In this document: piece after piece, positions 35,031 to 47,801 of the stretch | Position numbering within the stretch: position 1 is the first letter of the stretch | Layout: the number at the start of each line of letters is the position of its first letter | NCBI GenBank assembly: GCA_964017065.1 | Contig: OZ024790.1 | Coordinates: 11,577,429-11,641,428 of the forward strand | DNA: 64,000 nt | From: Haliclona indistincta | Taxonomy: Eukaryota; Porifera; Demospongiae; Haplosclerida; Chalinidae | Reading direction: 5' to 3' | Notes under the pieces: model-generated | Told to the model about the DNA's origin: nothing | The model's input: only the letters and a program-made list of their open reading frames with translations | Databases searched by the model: none | Position numbers and translations under genes: made by a program

Positions 35031-37218
35031 ATGGCTGCTCTACTCTGCTCCAGTGTGCTGGCACAAGATGGCTGCCAGAGCGGCTTTTATCGGGTCTCTA
35101 TTCCAGAAGACAGTGCGGTGTGTGCAGTATAGCGTATACCAGCATCTATTCAAAAAGCACACCACTGGTACTAGTATTGTAGAGCTTAAGATGCCTGTCA
35201 AAATCCTCTTAGAGAAGCTACATGTAGCTCTCACAATAATAAGTGTGCTTCATGATCAGCATATTAATACATTAGTGTGTTAGTGTGTGTCCAACATGTG
35301 TACAATCATGTTGTGCATACATGTGTCTCTTCTCACACACAGATTGGTACTCATCTTCTTCAGCTCCTTTCACCAACAGACGCCATGATTGTACTCAACA
35401 ACACCAGGAGCTCATTCGCTATTCTTCCCAACGGTACTCTAGTTACTGCTGTGGTCCTTGATTGTGAGCAACAAGTCGACTATACATTAACTATTGTTAG
35501 TCAGGAAGAAGGACTGTTGGTACCACTAGCCGTCGTGTGGGTTACTGTGAGTGATGTGGCGGATACTGCTCCTGTCTTCAACCAGCAAGAGTACCAGGTG
35601 TCTGTACCAAGGAACCTCACTGTGGGCACTGTCATTGCAACAATTACAGCGACCACTATGGACCTAGCAACACCATCTTACTCTCTTTTTGCTGCTAGCA
35701 CCACTGGGTTTTTCGCCATCGGCAGTCGTTCTGGTAACATCACTCTGCTATCTCTTCTCCCTCCTCGTGTGGGCTCACCTTATCGTCTAGTGATCGTGGC
35801 TACCAGTGGTACCAATGGACCATCTGCTGAAGCTGTCATCATAGTAACAGTGTCACACACTAACACACCTCCTTTCTTCTCGTCCTCCTCGCTGGTCCTG
35901 GGTGTTGCTACCACACCCACCGTAGGGTCAGTGTTTGGGTACGTACTAGCCAGTAACCATGATGACCCTAACACTCCAGAAGGGACTATTACTTACTCTA
36001 TTCCTGATAATGTGAGTTGTTGATCATATGATAATAATAGTTGTTTTTATTTTACTAACAGCGTCTGCCTGTGATAAGTGAGTGTTACTTCCCTCTTCTC
36101 TCTCTTTCTCTCCTTCTCTCTCTCTCTCTCTAGAGCCCGATCGGTGTACTGTCTAGCGGCGCTGTGTTCTTCAAGCAGTCATTAGCTTCCTCTCTCTCTA
36201 CAACAGTGCTAGCTAGTGATGCTGGCAACCCTGCACTAACTGCCTCTCTGCTCCTCAATGTAACTCTATCTCTGCAGTCTCCTGTAATCAACCAGCTCGA
36301 GTATGCTTTCAGCGTCTCTGAGACTGCACCTTCCTCTCCTCTAGTGACTGTGGGTGTGGCTGGTGATAGTGAGGGTGTGATCTACGAGATCCTGGAGGGC
36401 AATACTAATGTGAGTCAACGAGTGAGTGTACAACTATGACTAGTTTTTCTATAATGCTGAAGTTAGTGTCACCTTCATGCACTAATGTGTTCAGTCTCTG
36501 ATCATTCTCCATCGTGTGAATAGAGACAACAGTGACTACAGAGACTGAACACATTATTGAACGAAGGTGACGCTGCACACTGCACACTCCACACTTTTCA
36601 CCTCACATTGCAAGATGACACCAACTCACTGTAGCATAGACTAGTTATGGTGTGTGATGTGTATGTGACTGGTCTGGTGGTTAGTACCAGCTAATTTAGT
36701 GTGTGTGTGTGTTATTGAGTTGCACAGCTCATTCCTCCCAGCAGTGTAATCACAGCATACCATGCTGGTTATGTCTTCTCCTAAACAGGAGATAATCAGC
36801 ATTAATTCCAGTAATGGAGAGTTGTTGGCTGCTCAATCACTCAATCATGAGGGAGTTGCTATCTATAGTCTGCTAGTGGGTGCCAGGAGGTCAGGTCATC
36901 TAGCTACCTGCCTGGTGACTATCACTGTACTGGATGAAAATGAGCCACCTACCTTCAGCAGACCTGTTTACAAGGTACTGTTACCATAGCAACGACGTGT
37001 TGTTGTCATACTTGAGCAAATGTTTACAACTTTGCATTATTGTTAACATTCTTTAAAAATATGAAATTGTCAGTAGACACTAGATAATTATTATAAAGCT
37101 GCTGTTGGTGTTGCTGGTGTTTTATTGTTCTTGTACCCACTGAGCTACAGCAACCCTCCCAACAGTGTGGTATTATAGTATAGATGCTACCATGCATCCT
37201 GTATGACCCTCCCTTCCT

Positions 37219-37269
<51 letters not shown>

Positions 37270-40200
37270 CTCTCTTTCTCCATCCCTCCCTCCCTCTATC
37301 TCTGCTTTTCTCTCCATATCTAACGCTCTACCTCTCCATAGGTCACCATCCCGGAGAACTCTCCTTTGGGTAGCACTGTACTAGTCCTCACAGCTCATGA
37401 TCAGGACGCGGGCCAGAATGGTGTCATCTCTTACTCCTCTCAGTCCCTCCCATCTCCCTTCTCTCTCACTCCACCATCCGCCATTATACTTGACCAGCCT
37501 CTTGATCGCGAGTCTGTTGCTGTCTTTAGCTTCACTGTCACAGCCAGTGATGGTGGTACTCCGCCTCTATCCAGTGAGGCAATGGTGATTGTTACCGTGG
37601 GCGACATTAATGACCACACCCCTCAGTTCATTGGGCCTCTCTCAGCTGAAGTAATAGAGAACCTGCCCAGAGGGAAGCTTGTCGCCCAGCTGAACGCAAC
37701 GGATCCTGATGAAGATAGTAATGGAGCTATATCATTTTCTCTACTGGGCCCTCCTGTTGCCCTTCATTACCTTGTGCTGTCTCCTAGAGGAGAACTGCTG
37801 ACCAGGAGATCCATTGATAGAGAGATCATCCCGCTCATACTTGGTGAGGTAGAGGTGAGGGACAATGGCCGCTCTCCTCGCTCATCAAAAGCAACCATTA
37901 GAGTCACAGTGAACGATGTAGGTGACACACCACCGGTCTTTACACAGCTTAGCTACTCCATTGAGTTCAGCCGACCCCTTACAGCAGGTGAAAGGGTGGA
38001 CACCATTACAGCATACTCCCAGTCCTCTACGATAAGCTATGCAATTTCTGGCAGTGACTTGTTCTCCATCGACCCATCCACTGGTGCTCTCTCTGCTGTT
38101 AGCTCCCTAGCATTGGAGTCCATCCATCAGTTCAACATCATAGCAACGTCTAGCGATACCAGTGCCTTTGTATCTTATACTATCACCATCACTCCCTCCT
38201 CCCCTCCATATGTACGACCTCACTCCGTCTACCTGTCTGCTCCATCTTACCTTCTTCCTGATCACTCACTGATCACTGTAGGCACAGACCTGACTAATCC
38301 TTCCTCCTTCTCTCTCAATTCTTCCTCTCTCCTCGTGCGTGACCTCTTCTCCATCAATGCTACCTCGGGTCAGATCACTGCATCAAACAGTATTGATAGT
38401 GGACGATACAATCTCAATGTGTCTGTTGATGGAGTGGGCGGAGTTGGTTTAGGGATTGTGATGGTAAGGGTGAACCTAGTGACGACTGAATCACTCGGCA
38501 ATGCTGTCATTGTGTCTCTTCCCCTAATTCCGTTGGAACTCTTCCTGCAGCGATCAGTTGACCAGCTAGTAATGGCGGTGCAGTCATCTCTCTTCTGCTC
38601 TTCCTCTCAAGTAGAGTTCTTTGCTGTCCAGAGCACTTCCGAGGGTGGCACAGAGGTAGCCATTGCTGTACGAACTCCAGGCCTAGTCGACTTCTTCCCT
38701 CATGTCATGATACTCGATGAACTTCTTCGTAGCCATACCCAGATACAGCAACAGCTTGGTACAGCTGTTGTTCTTCAACCAGTGGATCCATGCTCCAGCA
38801 GCCCATGCAGTAACTATCAGCTGTGTAGTAACACTATTCAACTAGGCTTTAGCCTGCGTACCACCTCTACACCTCATGTGACCTCTCTATCAACCAGCTT
38901 CACTCCATCTTTTGTGTGTGAGTGTCCCAGAGGGTTCTTGAGTACTAATGGCTGCATTCAGCTAGCTAGTCACTGTGATACTGATCCATGCATGTTTGGC
39001 TGCATTCAGCTAGCTAGTCACTGTGATACTGATCCATGCATGTTTGGTGGAACATGTGTTGAACTACTGGGAGACTATCGCTGTAAGTGCCCTAGCTTCA
39101 CTTCCGGCAAGAACTGCTCCATTGTGTGTCCCTCATCGTCCTGTGAGCTATGCTCTCCCAATCCTTGTCGTAATGGTGGCTTATGCTCCGATAGTGATGG
39201 CACTGTGTCTTGCTCCTGTCCTCCTGGACACACTGGTGATCGCTGTGAGCTTACCTCAGTTCAATTCTCTTCTCCATCATACGCTCGTCTTGCTGACCTG
39301 CTCGAGCCCACTAACCGTCACACTATCACACTCTCCTTCTCTACCATCACACCCACTGGCCTCGTGTTGTATACTGGTGAGGGTTAACTTAGCAACCACT
39401 CAGTGCCGCTGTATACAAACACTGCAGTATAATGACACACAACACAACTGATAGTTTCACCTTCACTGAACAATAATGTGATTACTATATTGTTGTTGCT
39501 TCATATCATAAGAGGGTTTGTTTCTCTCTTGCTGTAGGTTACCCTGGGCAAGGTGGGGAGCTGCTGGCTGTTGAGCTAGTACTGGGACAGATTAGAGTGA
39601 CCTCTCACACTCGTGGAGTAATGGAGTCAGCACAGACTACAGCTGTACATACACTGAGCGATGGCCAATGGCACACTATCACCATGATAGTGACTGAACA
39701 GGTATAAGTACATTAGAAATTCTCCACGACAGCTAGTATACAGTCTACCTAAGCAGTATACATTACCTTTGTCTTTGTGCATATTCATTCATCCATTCCT
39801 CTCTTCCTTCATCTCCATCCATCCATCCATCCATCCATCCATCCATCCATCCATCCATCCATCCATCCATCCATCCATCCATCCATCCATCCATCCATCC
39901 ATCCATCCATCCATCCATCTATCTCTCTCTCTATCAGGCTATCTTGGTCACCATTTCTGATTGCTCCACAAGTGCTGTAAAACTCATAAACAACAACGAC
40001 CAGTGTACCCTATCCATCAATATTAACAGCTCTTCCACTAGGTACACGGCCACACATGTCAATGGCCTCTTGCCATGATCTTTTACTTCTATAGGTTGGT
40101 GAGTGGGCAGTACCCAGTGTATGTGGGCGGGGTCCCACCTTCTCCAGCTACCTTCCCTCTACTGAGCTCAGCGTTCAGTGGGTGTGTGAGAGATGTGATG

Positions 40201-43200
40201 GTGGACAATGTGATAGTCGACTTCTCAGCAGCCGATATGAGTGGTACCATAACTCACGGGTGTTCTCCACTGGAGATGTCATGTGACTGTGGAGGTGGGG
40301 CTTGTGACCTGGTATGGAACGGCTATATCTGTGCTGACAGCAGTGAGTCCACCTAATCACGTGACCTGTGTTGACCTCTCTTCCTATCAGGTGACCCGCC
40401 TGCTGTTACCATGGATACTGGTCATGTCAACATCACCTCTGGTCTCCCGGTACAGCTCACTAGTCTCTCTATCTCTGTGAGGACCAGGAGCAGGTATTCC
40501 CTGCTAGCACAGTTCGGACAAGATGCTGTCCTTGAGGTACATAAACACACATGCGCATACACACACACACACACACACACACATACACACACACACATAC
40601 ACACATGTGCATATTAATATAGTCAATGCTTGTCTCTTACTTTAAATAGAAGAATTTTAATTAATAACTATTATTTTCTCATGAAATTTGTAAGCATGTT
40701 AATGAGCTTGTGATAATTCTATCTAATCGTTTGTTGTCTCTCTCTCTTGTTTAGCTAGTCTATGGTAGCGTGGTATATCGTCAGAGTAGCTGCAATGCTC
40801 CTATTATACAAGTAGATGGGCAGATCAATGACGGTCTATGGCACACCATCACACTATCACTCACTCCTACCATCTCACTATCACTGGACAATGGTCGTGT
40901 GAATATCACTCTCACAAACTCACTCTCCTACACCCTCACCCAACTCACTATCGGCAGTGACCACGCTCCCTACAGTGGGTGTGTCCGTGGTGTCTCTATC
41001 AACTCACAGTTCATTAACCTGACTGATTCTGATAATATGGCGACACCTGATGTTATCTCTGGATGTTCTAGTAACCAGTCCTGTCCCAGTAACCCATGCC
41101 CTATGGATAGTACGTGTACTAATGATTTCGGTGACTTGGAGTGTACATGTGATATAAGGCGACGTGCTGAAGGTGGACAGTGTATTGACTCATGTGCCAG
41201 CATGCCGTGTGTCCATGGAGACTGCAGAATCAATACTGGCATTCTCTCCAAGTTCATCTGTGCTTGTACTCCACCATTTTTTGGACTCCTGTGTGACCAG
41301 AAGACTCAGCTATGCGGTGCAGCTCATTATACGTCTAGTTGCTCCAGCTCAATGACATCATTCTGCCGACCGTGTGTGTGTGATCATGAGGGTGTGGTCA
41401 AGAATAATGTATGTGACACAACGTGTGGTAACTGCACCTGTGATGTAAGCTACAGTTATGATACACTCACTTGCTTACTCTCTCTCACTCTCTCACTCTC
41501 CCTTCCTTCTCTCTCTCTCTCTCCCTCACCTCTCTCTCTCCCTTCTCTCACATAGTCTACACTCACTTGATCTCTCTCTCTCTCTTTCCAGTCTTCTCTG
41601 GGTACCTACTCTCCACCCGGTGACCTCCACTGTCAACTTTGCGACTGTGATCCTAATGGTTCAGTCTCTACTCGCTGTGGACTGGAGGATGGGCAATGTG
41701 AGTGCCGTCCCAACATGGCTGGTCGACGCTGTGATCGCTGTAACACAGACTATGCTGGGTTTGAAGATGGCTGCAGAGGTAGAGCTAAATTTGTGCATGA
41801 TAATTGATAAACAAACTCATTTTGTGATAACCAGCCTATAAATTATTTTGTGATACTTACAGTGTTTTAAATACTGTACTGTATTTTTACTGGTTACTGT
41901 CACAATTTATTCCCTCCATCATGCAGTTGCTGTATCAGTGCAAGGAACCTTCAAGATGGTGGCACTAGACTCTGATTATAGTGTCTGTTCCTCTTCTCTC
42001 TCTAGTATCTCTGATGTGCTCAAGTCTGCTGTAAGCCATGCCCTCTCTCTGCTGCATTATCCTATCATTGTCTCTCACTAGATGCTGTTGCAACTACAGA
42101 GGTTTGGTCTACCATGGAAGATAGTGATAGACCAGTTAACTATACATGACAAGTAAGCATTATAGTGTACATTGTTTATTACACCTCTCTCTCTCTCTCT
42201 CTCTCTCTCCCTCCCTCTCTTTCTCTCTCTGTGTAGTACTAGTGGTAACGTCACGTACAGGGTCCAGGCTTACTCAGTGTCTCCCTCCCTCGCTCTTCCC
42301 TCACTCCACACTCTTGCTGCTGTCATGCAGACTGTGGTGGCTAGAGGCCGTATAGCACTGTACGAAGTTGCTAATAATACTATCACTGGTGAGTGAGTGA
42401 GTGAGTGAGTGAGTGAGTGAGTGAGTGAGTGAGTGAGTGAGTGAGTGAGTGAGTGAGTGAGTGAGCGAGCAAGCAGGAGGGCAGGCGAGTGAGTGAATGA
42501 GTGAGAGTGAGTGAGCTTGTTCTCTCTCTCTCTTTCTCTCTCTATAGAGTCCTGTAGTACCAACCCGTGTTCTCCTGGTGCTAACTGTACTGATAGTGAT
42601 GGTAGTGTAGTGTGTAGTTGTACCACTGGAGAGCAAGATGGAGTACTGTGCAGGAAAGAACTACCACAGGTAGTATGATATCTCACTCACTCGCTCGCTC
42701 GCTCACTCACTCACTCACTCACCCACTCACTCACTCGCTCGCTCACTCACTCACTCACTCACTCACTCAGCTCACTCACTCACTCACTCACTCACTTAAT
42801 CACTCACTCATCTGTCCTGCCTTCACTTCAGGGATGTGTTGGTACTGATATTGATAAAGATGGCATCCCTAATAGCTGTGACAACTGTCCTTATCTCTTC
42901 AATCCTGACCAGCGTGATCACGAGTGCCAGGCAGTAGATGGGTCTTGCCCATATGATCTCTCAGAGGGTCTGCTTTGGTCGCTCACTCCTGGTGGTGAGG
43001 AGGTGGAGCGACCATGCCCTGCACCTCGATCGGGTGTGGTGAGACGACAGTGTAATGGTTCAGGAACCTGGCTGAACACTAGTCTGGGTATGTGCCTGTC
43101 ACCATCTGGTCGTCAGCTCAATGATACTGTGAGCTCGCTAACCCACTCCCTACCTCACTAACCTCCTCCTCTCCTCTCTCCAGCTAGCTGAGCTCAGTAG

Positions 43201-44014
43201 TACTGACATGTTCTTCTCCAGTGATGCTCTAGAGCATGTAGCTACACAGCTAGGCTCTCTGACTGCTTCTTCAACCACCACTGCTGATCTATTGGTTGCT
43301 GCTAGACTCCTCAAGGAGCTACTGTCCCCTGATCTACTGGACTCACTCACTCCCTCTCTCCTTCAGCCATTAGTGTCTGCTGTGAGCAATCTCACTAACC
43401 CATCACGTACACAGCAATGGAGGCAAGTAGCTAATAACATGTTGCTGCTGACAATGGAGGCACTAGTGAACAGGTAAGGACTACTCACTCACTTACTCAT
43501 TCACTCACTCACTCACTCACTCACTCACTCACTCACTCACTCACTCACTCACTCACTCACCCACCCACCCACTCACTCACTCTCTTCCTTTACTTATGAT
43601 TCTCTTGTTGACCAGGTCCACTGAAGCACAGCAAGATGATGGTGAACTGACACTACCTAGTGAACACGCTAGCATGAAGGTGGCTCGTCAGAACCAGTTC
43701 AATGGAGTTGAGTGGAGCGTGCCTAATGGAGGGTCAGTGTATCTACCAGCTGGACTAGCTGATAGTGATGGTAGGTAGACTCACTCACTCACTCAATCAA
43801 TCACTCACTCTCTCTCTCTCCAGCTGGTGAAATACAGACGTCTCTTCTCTTCCTTTCCTCCTTCTCCCAGTCCCTTCCTGTGACCATACCCAACACCATG
43901 GCTACCAGTCCGATCTGGGTGATCACCATCAAAGGAGGCGGAGTGAACCCTCATAATCTCACTCAGCCGCTATCAATCACCTTCCCTAGACAAGAAAACC
44001 AGGTATAGCGAGAG

Positions 44015-44053
<39 letters not shown>

Positions 44054-47000
44054 AAAGAACCATTATTCTAAGTTATCTTCTAGTACATGTGCATGTTACG
44101 GACCATTTTGCAACCCGGACCGTTTTAAAACGGGCCGCCGGCTTTAAAATGGGCTGGCCCGTTTTAAATCCAGCTGGCCCGATTTAAAACGACGTTAGCG
44201 GGTCAGCCCGTTTTAAAACCGCGGCATGATACATTAGCATATTATTTGATGTACTTATTTTTATAGAAGTGGCGTTCTAGCTAGTTCCATAGGCTCTCTG
44301 GCACATCAATGCTCTGCATGCTTACTCTACGTGTACATTTTGCACAGCCATGCGTGCTTTCTTTGTCAACTTTATGTTAATTTTTAACGCATGATGCATG
44401 CTATAGGTACAATGAGTACATGCAGTGACTACAGTGCTTGTGAATTTGTGTTGGGATTCTTCCTCGTTAGTGCAAGAGTCATCACTTGCAGTGCAAGAAA
44501 ATGTTCGGTACACCGTGAAAATTTTTACACGATTACTTCTTTCCAGCACGAATGTCAGTCCGCCTCAGTTTGGCGTCAGGAAGAACTTGAAGCATTCGGT
44601 CGAGAACGAATTGAACGAATCTTCCATTACGGATCGTCGCCAGCAGTGAGAACTCTAGCCTAAGCTGCGTGTAACGATCTAACAATACTCACTCAGCTGC
44701 ATCGACAACATGTGACAGGGCATTTCCATACGCTTGATCATCTATATCGCGCAGATACACTACTGCGTATATCGCGCAGTTAAATTGCTGGCCGGCTTTA
44801 AAACGGGCTAGCCGGCTTTGAAACAGGCCGGTCGGCTTCAAAACGGGCCAACGGTTGTAAATCAGTCCGTAACATGCATACATGTACTTAATTATTATGT
44901 GCAAAGTGTAATCTGCTAGTGAGTTTGATAGTTTTTGTACATTGGACTCTTATAAACATGGTTTAGTGTATGTTGTGTGTGTGCCTAGGTATGAATACAT
45001 GACAGAAATAGAATATCTACAAATGTATTCTATTCAGTCGATGTATGTGTTGTGTTGCTGTGTGTGTTCCGGTAGTATAGCATCTTAGTCAAAGACCCTT
45101 GTTATGTTCATAAACCAGTCTTACAACGAGTGTAGATGATGATTTAAATGTAGGTTACATACCACGTTAGCGGGATATAATGACCTGTTATATCCCGGAG
45201 AAAGGGCGCACTTCCCAGACTTTACGAGAGCTCTAGCCAATTCCTGAGGGATATAACAGGTCATTTGTCCCGCTAACATGTGATATAACTTACTTGTGCC
45301 ATGCTAAAAGCTGTTCTGATCTTGGGCACATGACGCAGAGGGAGTTATGACCTGTTAATTCCCTCCAATACTGCAATCTAATTGGTCAGAATAGACTTAG
45401 TATGGTATAAGCAGTGTTAGTGAGTGAGTGTTAACAATATAAAACACACATAAAACACACACCAGCTAGTAAAGACAAGGCAAGGCAAGTTGTGTTTGTA
45501 GTAGTATAGCTAGCTTGTGGTATGTGAGTGAGTAGTGGCTCCTACCTATGTGGTGCTAGCTAACTAACACACTACCAGAAACAGTAGTTGTTGACCACTT
45601 CTGTCACGTGTGTGTAGAACGGAACAGCTGTCTGTGTGTTTTGGAACTACACCAGCAGTCGCTGGGACCTTAATGGCTGCCAACTAGTGTCTCCCTCTAC
45701 CATTCAACCTGTGTGTCGCTGTAATCATCTATCATCCTTCACACTGCTAGTAATGGCTACCAATGACCAGGTCAGCTAGCAGCTAGGGCATGTCTCCTTC
45801 ATAGTGATGCTGTATCTCCCTCTCTCTCAGGAAGATTCTCCATATGCTGTGTCTATATTCAACAGCCTAATACTTGGATTCACCAGCTTACTGTTGCTAG
45901 CTGCACTGTTTATGCTCTGCCTCAGAGAGTAAGTGATCTCTCTCGCTTGCTCTCTCTCTTTCTCCTTCCCTCCCTCCCTCCCTCCCTCCCTCGATCCCTC
46001 CCTCCCTCCCTCCCTCTCTCTCTCTCTCTCATTGCTGCTCCTATTATTTGTAGGAAGAACAGGAAGAGTCAGTTCACAGTGGCTGGGTTCCAGCTAGTCC
46101 TTTCTCTGATGATACTCCATGTCTTGTTCCTTGTTGCTCAAAACTTCCTCCTAACTCTCGATATCCCATGTACTGTACTAGCTGTGATAATGCAGTACCT
46201 GTTGCTAACAGCACTTGTTTGGGTCCTCGTGCTATCATTCACTCTCCTCCTCATTGTGAGGACAGGAGACCATCCCAGACTAATGCTGTTCAAGATATTC
46301 TCCTCCATCTTAGCATGGGGTACGTAAGCAGCTGTATAGCCCTGCCCCGCCTATCATGATGCTGGTCTCTTCTCTCTATAGTGACTCCACTAGCATATAC
46401 TGGAGTGTGTGTCATTGTTCAACTCACTCAGCCCTCTCTCCTCACAATGTACGGCACTCCACGATACTGCTGGGCTGCCCCTGGACTAGCTACCTACCTA
46501 GCTGCACCTCCATTAGCCATTATACTGGTGAGCATGCAGACACTAGCATGATCACTCACTCACTCAATCAATCAATCAATCAATCACACTCAATCACTTA
46601 CTCGCACACTCACTCTTTATCTATCTCTCTGTGTAGCTACTGGTGCTAGTAGTAATGGTGGCTAGCACTGCTCTGTTGTATTGTAAAGCATCGTCACCAA
46701 ATGAGACTACTCCAAAGCACCGACTGAAGTGAGTCACATGTACTCACCGACTAGCTGTATAACTGTCCTCTATCACTAGGTTCTTCTTGCTGTTCTTGTG
46801 GTCAGTATTAATCTTGTTCTTCTCCACCTGGTCCTTTGGCTGGCTTGCTATAGCTGGCAGCCATTGGTCCCAACCTGTCCCCGAGGTACTGGATCATCTC
46901 TTTGGCGGCAGCAATGTGCTACTAATAATACTGATTGTGGTCATAATGTCATTCGGTGATGATATACTGGAGTACTGTCAAGACAAGTCGCACCTTACTA

Positions 47001-47579
47001 CCTCAGTGGAGATGGAGCTACGAACCACATCATCCTTCATTCGGGAGTCCCAGGGTTCATTCCGACAGCAACCAGACACGTCAAGACGCAGCTCAGCATC
47101 TTCATCGCCTGAACCGGAGTACGACTACATACCTGAACGTCAGGTAGTGACACTGCAGAGATACCCGAATGGAGAGGGAGAGAGTGTAGAGAGGGCTAGC
47201 ATGGAGTGTGACAGCTACAAGATGGAGGATGACCTGAGGAATGCTGAGCCGGAGGAACCAGCATCGGAGGCTGGAGGACAGCCATGGTTTGCTACATCTG
47301 GTACACCGTCCCCACAGGGTCGATATTCGCCATGCAGTTAGTGGTGATTACATGCTTGATCAACCATACCAGCAGGGGCATGGTCCAGACCCTCCCACCT
47401 CCACACCCCTCCATGAGGATCCTCTATGGTACTCCGGTAACCAAAGCGTCATCTCTAAAAATAACGGCTTCACTGAGGCTGTTGCGATGCCTGAAGAACT
47501 CCATGCTGAGATCCATGACAACGACAACTCATTAACCCTTATACCATCACCTCATAAACCACATCTAATGTACGTGAGC
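35031..47579 (+). CDS. CELSR/Flamingo-like cadherin adhesion GPCR
   Basis: About 25 exons encode roughly 2,490 residues. Exon 1 (35031-35117) starts [14 protein letters not shown] and runs into [10 protein letters not shown], the start of cadherin 1. Exons 35343-36011, 36134-36409, 36789-36974 and the large 37342-39376 hold about eight cadherin repeats ([38 protein letters not shown]) and EGF modules. LamG and EGF domains span 39376-41444, with a laminin-type EGF at 41592-41778. Exon 42832-43128 encodes a thrombospondin type-3-like segment ([15 protein letters not shown]) and a HormR domain. GAIN is at 43184-44002 and the GPS exon at 45618-45770 ([17 protein letters not shown]). The seven helices lie in 45831-45928, 46054-46319, 46382-46527, 46637-46728 and 46780 onward. 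The cytoplasmic tail has [11 protein letters not shown] 4-nt insertion near 47331-47336, compared with copy B, gives an early stop at 47341. The family acts in cell adhesion and planar polarity; here that role is inferred. Confidence 0.88.
36467..36572. repeat. Short hairpin element in GPCR intron 3
   Basis: TGTCACCTTCATGCACTAAT (36467 onward) and its imperfect inverted copy ending ACGAAGGTGACG (36572) form arms of about 34 bp that include GTTCAGTCTCTG / CAGAGACTGAAC. Confidence 0.75.
37221..37266. repeat. (CT)n microsatellite in the polypyrimidine region before a GPCR exon
   Basis: About 46 bp of CT dinucleotides lie upstream of the acceptor at 37341. They extend the pyrimidine tract of the intron. 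Confidence 0.9.
38951..39046 (+). repeat. Exact 48-bp in-frame tandem duplication inside an EGF-coding exon
   Basis: Two identical 48-bp units (38951-38998 and 38999-39046) each encode [16 protein letters not shown]. The duplication adds 16 residues, including three cysteines, between two EGF modules. Confidence 0.95.
39815..39920. repeat. (ATCC)n microsatellite in a GPCR intron
   Basis: About 26 uninterrupted tetranucleotides. They create a spurious frame of alternating His-Pro-Ser-Ile. Confidence 0.95.
40557..40605. repeat. (CA)n microsatellite in a GPCR intron
   Basis: Interrupted ACACAC tract downstream of the donor at 40536. Confidence 0.9.
42389..42466. repeat. (GTGA)n microsatellite immediately after a GPCR donor site
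   Basis: The tract begins with the donor itself: the exon ends TATCACTG and the intron continues GTGAGTGAGTGA for about 75 bp. Confidence 0.92.
42684..42806. repeat. (CACT)n/(GCTC)n microsatellite, complementary to 42389-42466
   Basis: This tract lies in the intron after the exon 42548-42669. It is the reverse complement of the GTGA tract in the preceding intron. A second (ACTC)n tract lies at 43490-43580. Confidence 0.92.
43490..43582. repeat. (ACTC)n microsatellite in a GPCR intron
   Basis: Tetranucleotide tract after the exon 43184-43473, of the same type as 42684-42806. Confidence 0.92.
44097..44878. mobile_element. TIR element with CGGCTTTAAAACGGGC-type subrepeats in the GPCR intron before the GPS exon
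   Basis: The ends are inverted: GTTACGGACCATTTTGCAACC at the left and, inverted, GTTACGGACTGATTTACAACC at the right. Both ends carry several degenerate 18-22-bp units built around TTTAAAAC between GGCC/CCGG blocks: six or more at the left (44118-44215) and three at the right (44790-44862). The flanks GCATG / CATGC are themselves palindromic, so the target duplication is ambiguous. Open frames of 90 codons inside (44391-44663 plus) have no recognised product. Confidence 0.7.
45143..45292. repeat. Palindromic MITE in the GPCR intron before the GPS exon
   Basis: GTTAGCGGGATATAATGACC and ACCTGTTATATCCC at 45164-45206 are inverted as GGGATATAACAGGTCATTTG and CCCGCTAAC at 45248-45280. A further ATGACCTGTTA is at about 45347. 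Confidence 0.75.
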
Positions 47580-47801
47580 CCCACATGCACACTAGCTAAT
47601 GGACACGCCTCCTCTAGTCACATCATCAGGTGAATTACGATTCCTGTAATAGAAGAATAATTTACCTGATGAAAAATTTCACGTTTTGTCCAGTGTCAAA
47701 ACGTACTCTATAATGCATGTTCATTACCCGAGTAATATTATTTTGCACTTCAAAAAGACTGGTACAATCACTTACTTGTGGAATGCTTTGTTTTCTTGCA
47801 G

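Noticed and set aside
39815..39920. Regular direct repeats as a possible CRISPR-like array
   Set aside because: Uninterrupted tetranucleotide repeat without spacers, in a eukaryotic intron.
39769..39980. Open frames of repeated His-Pro-Ser-Ile
   Set aside because: Translation of an (ATCC)n microsatellite inside a GPCR intron.
42270..42686. Thr/His/Ser/Leu-repeat frames on the minus strand
   Set aside because: They come from tetranucleotide microsatellites in GPCR introns on the opposite strand.
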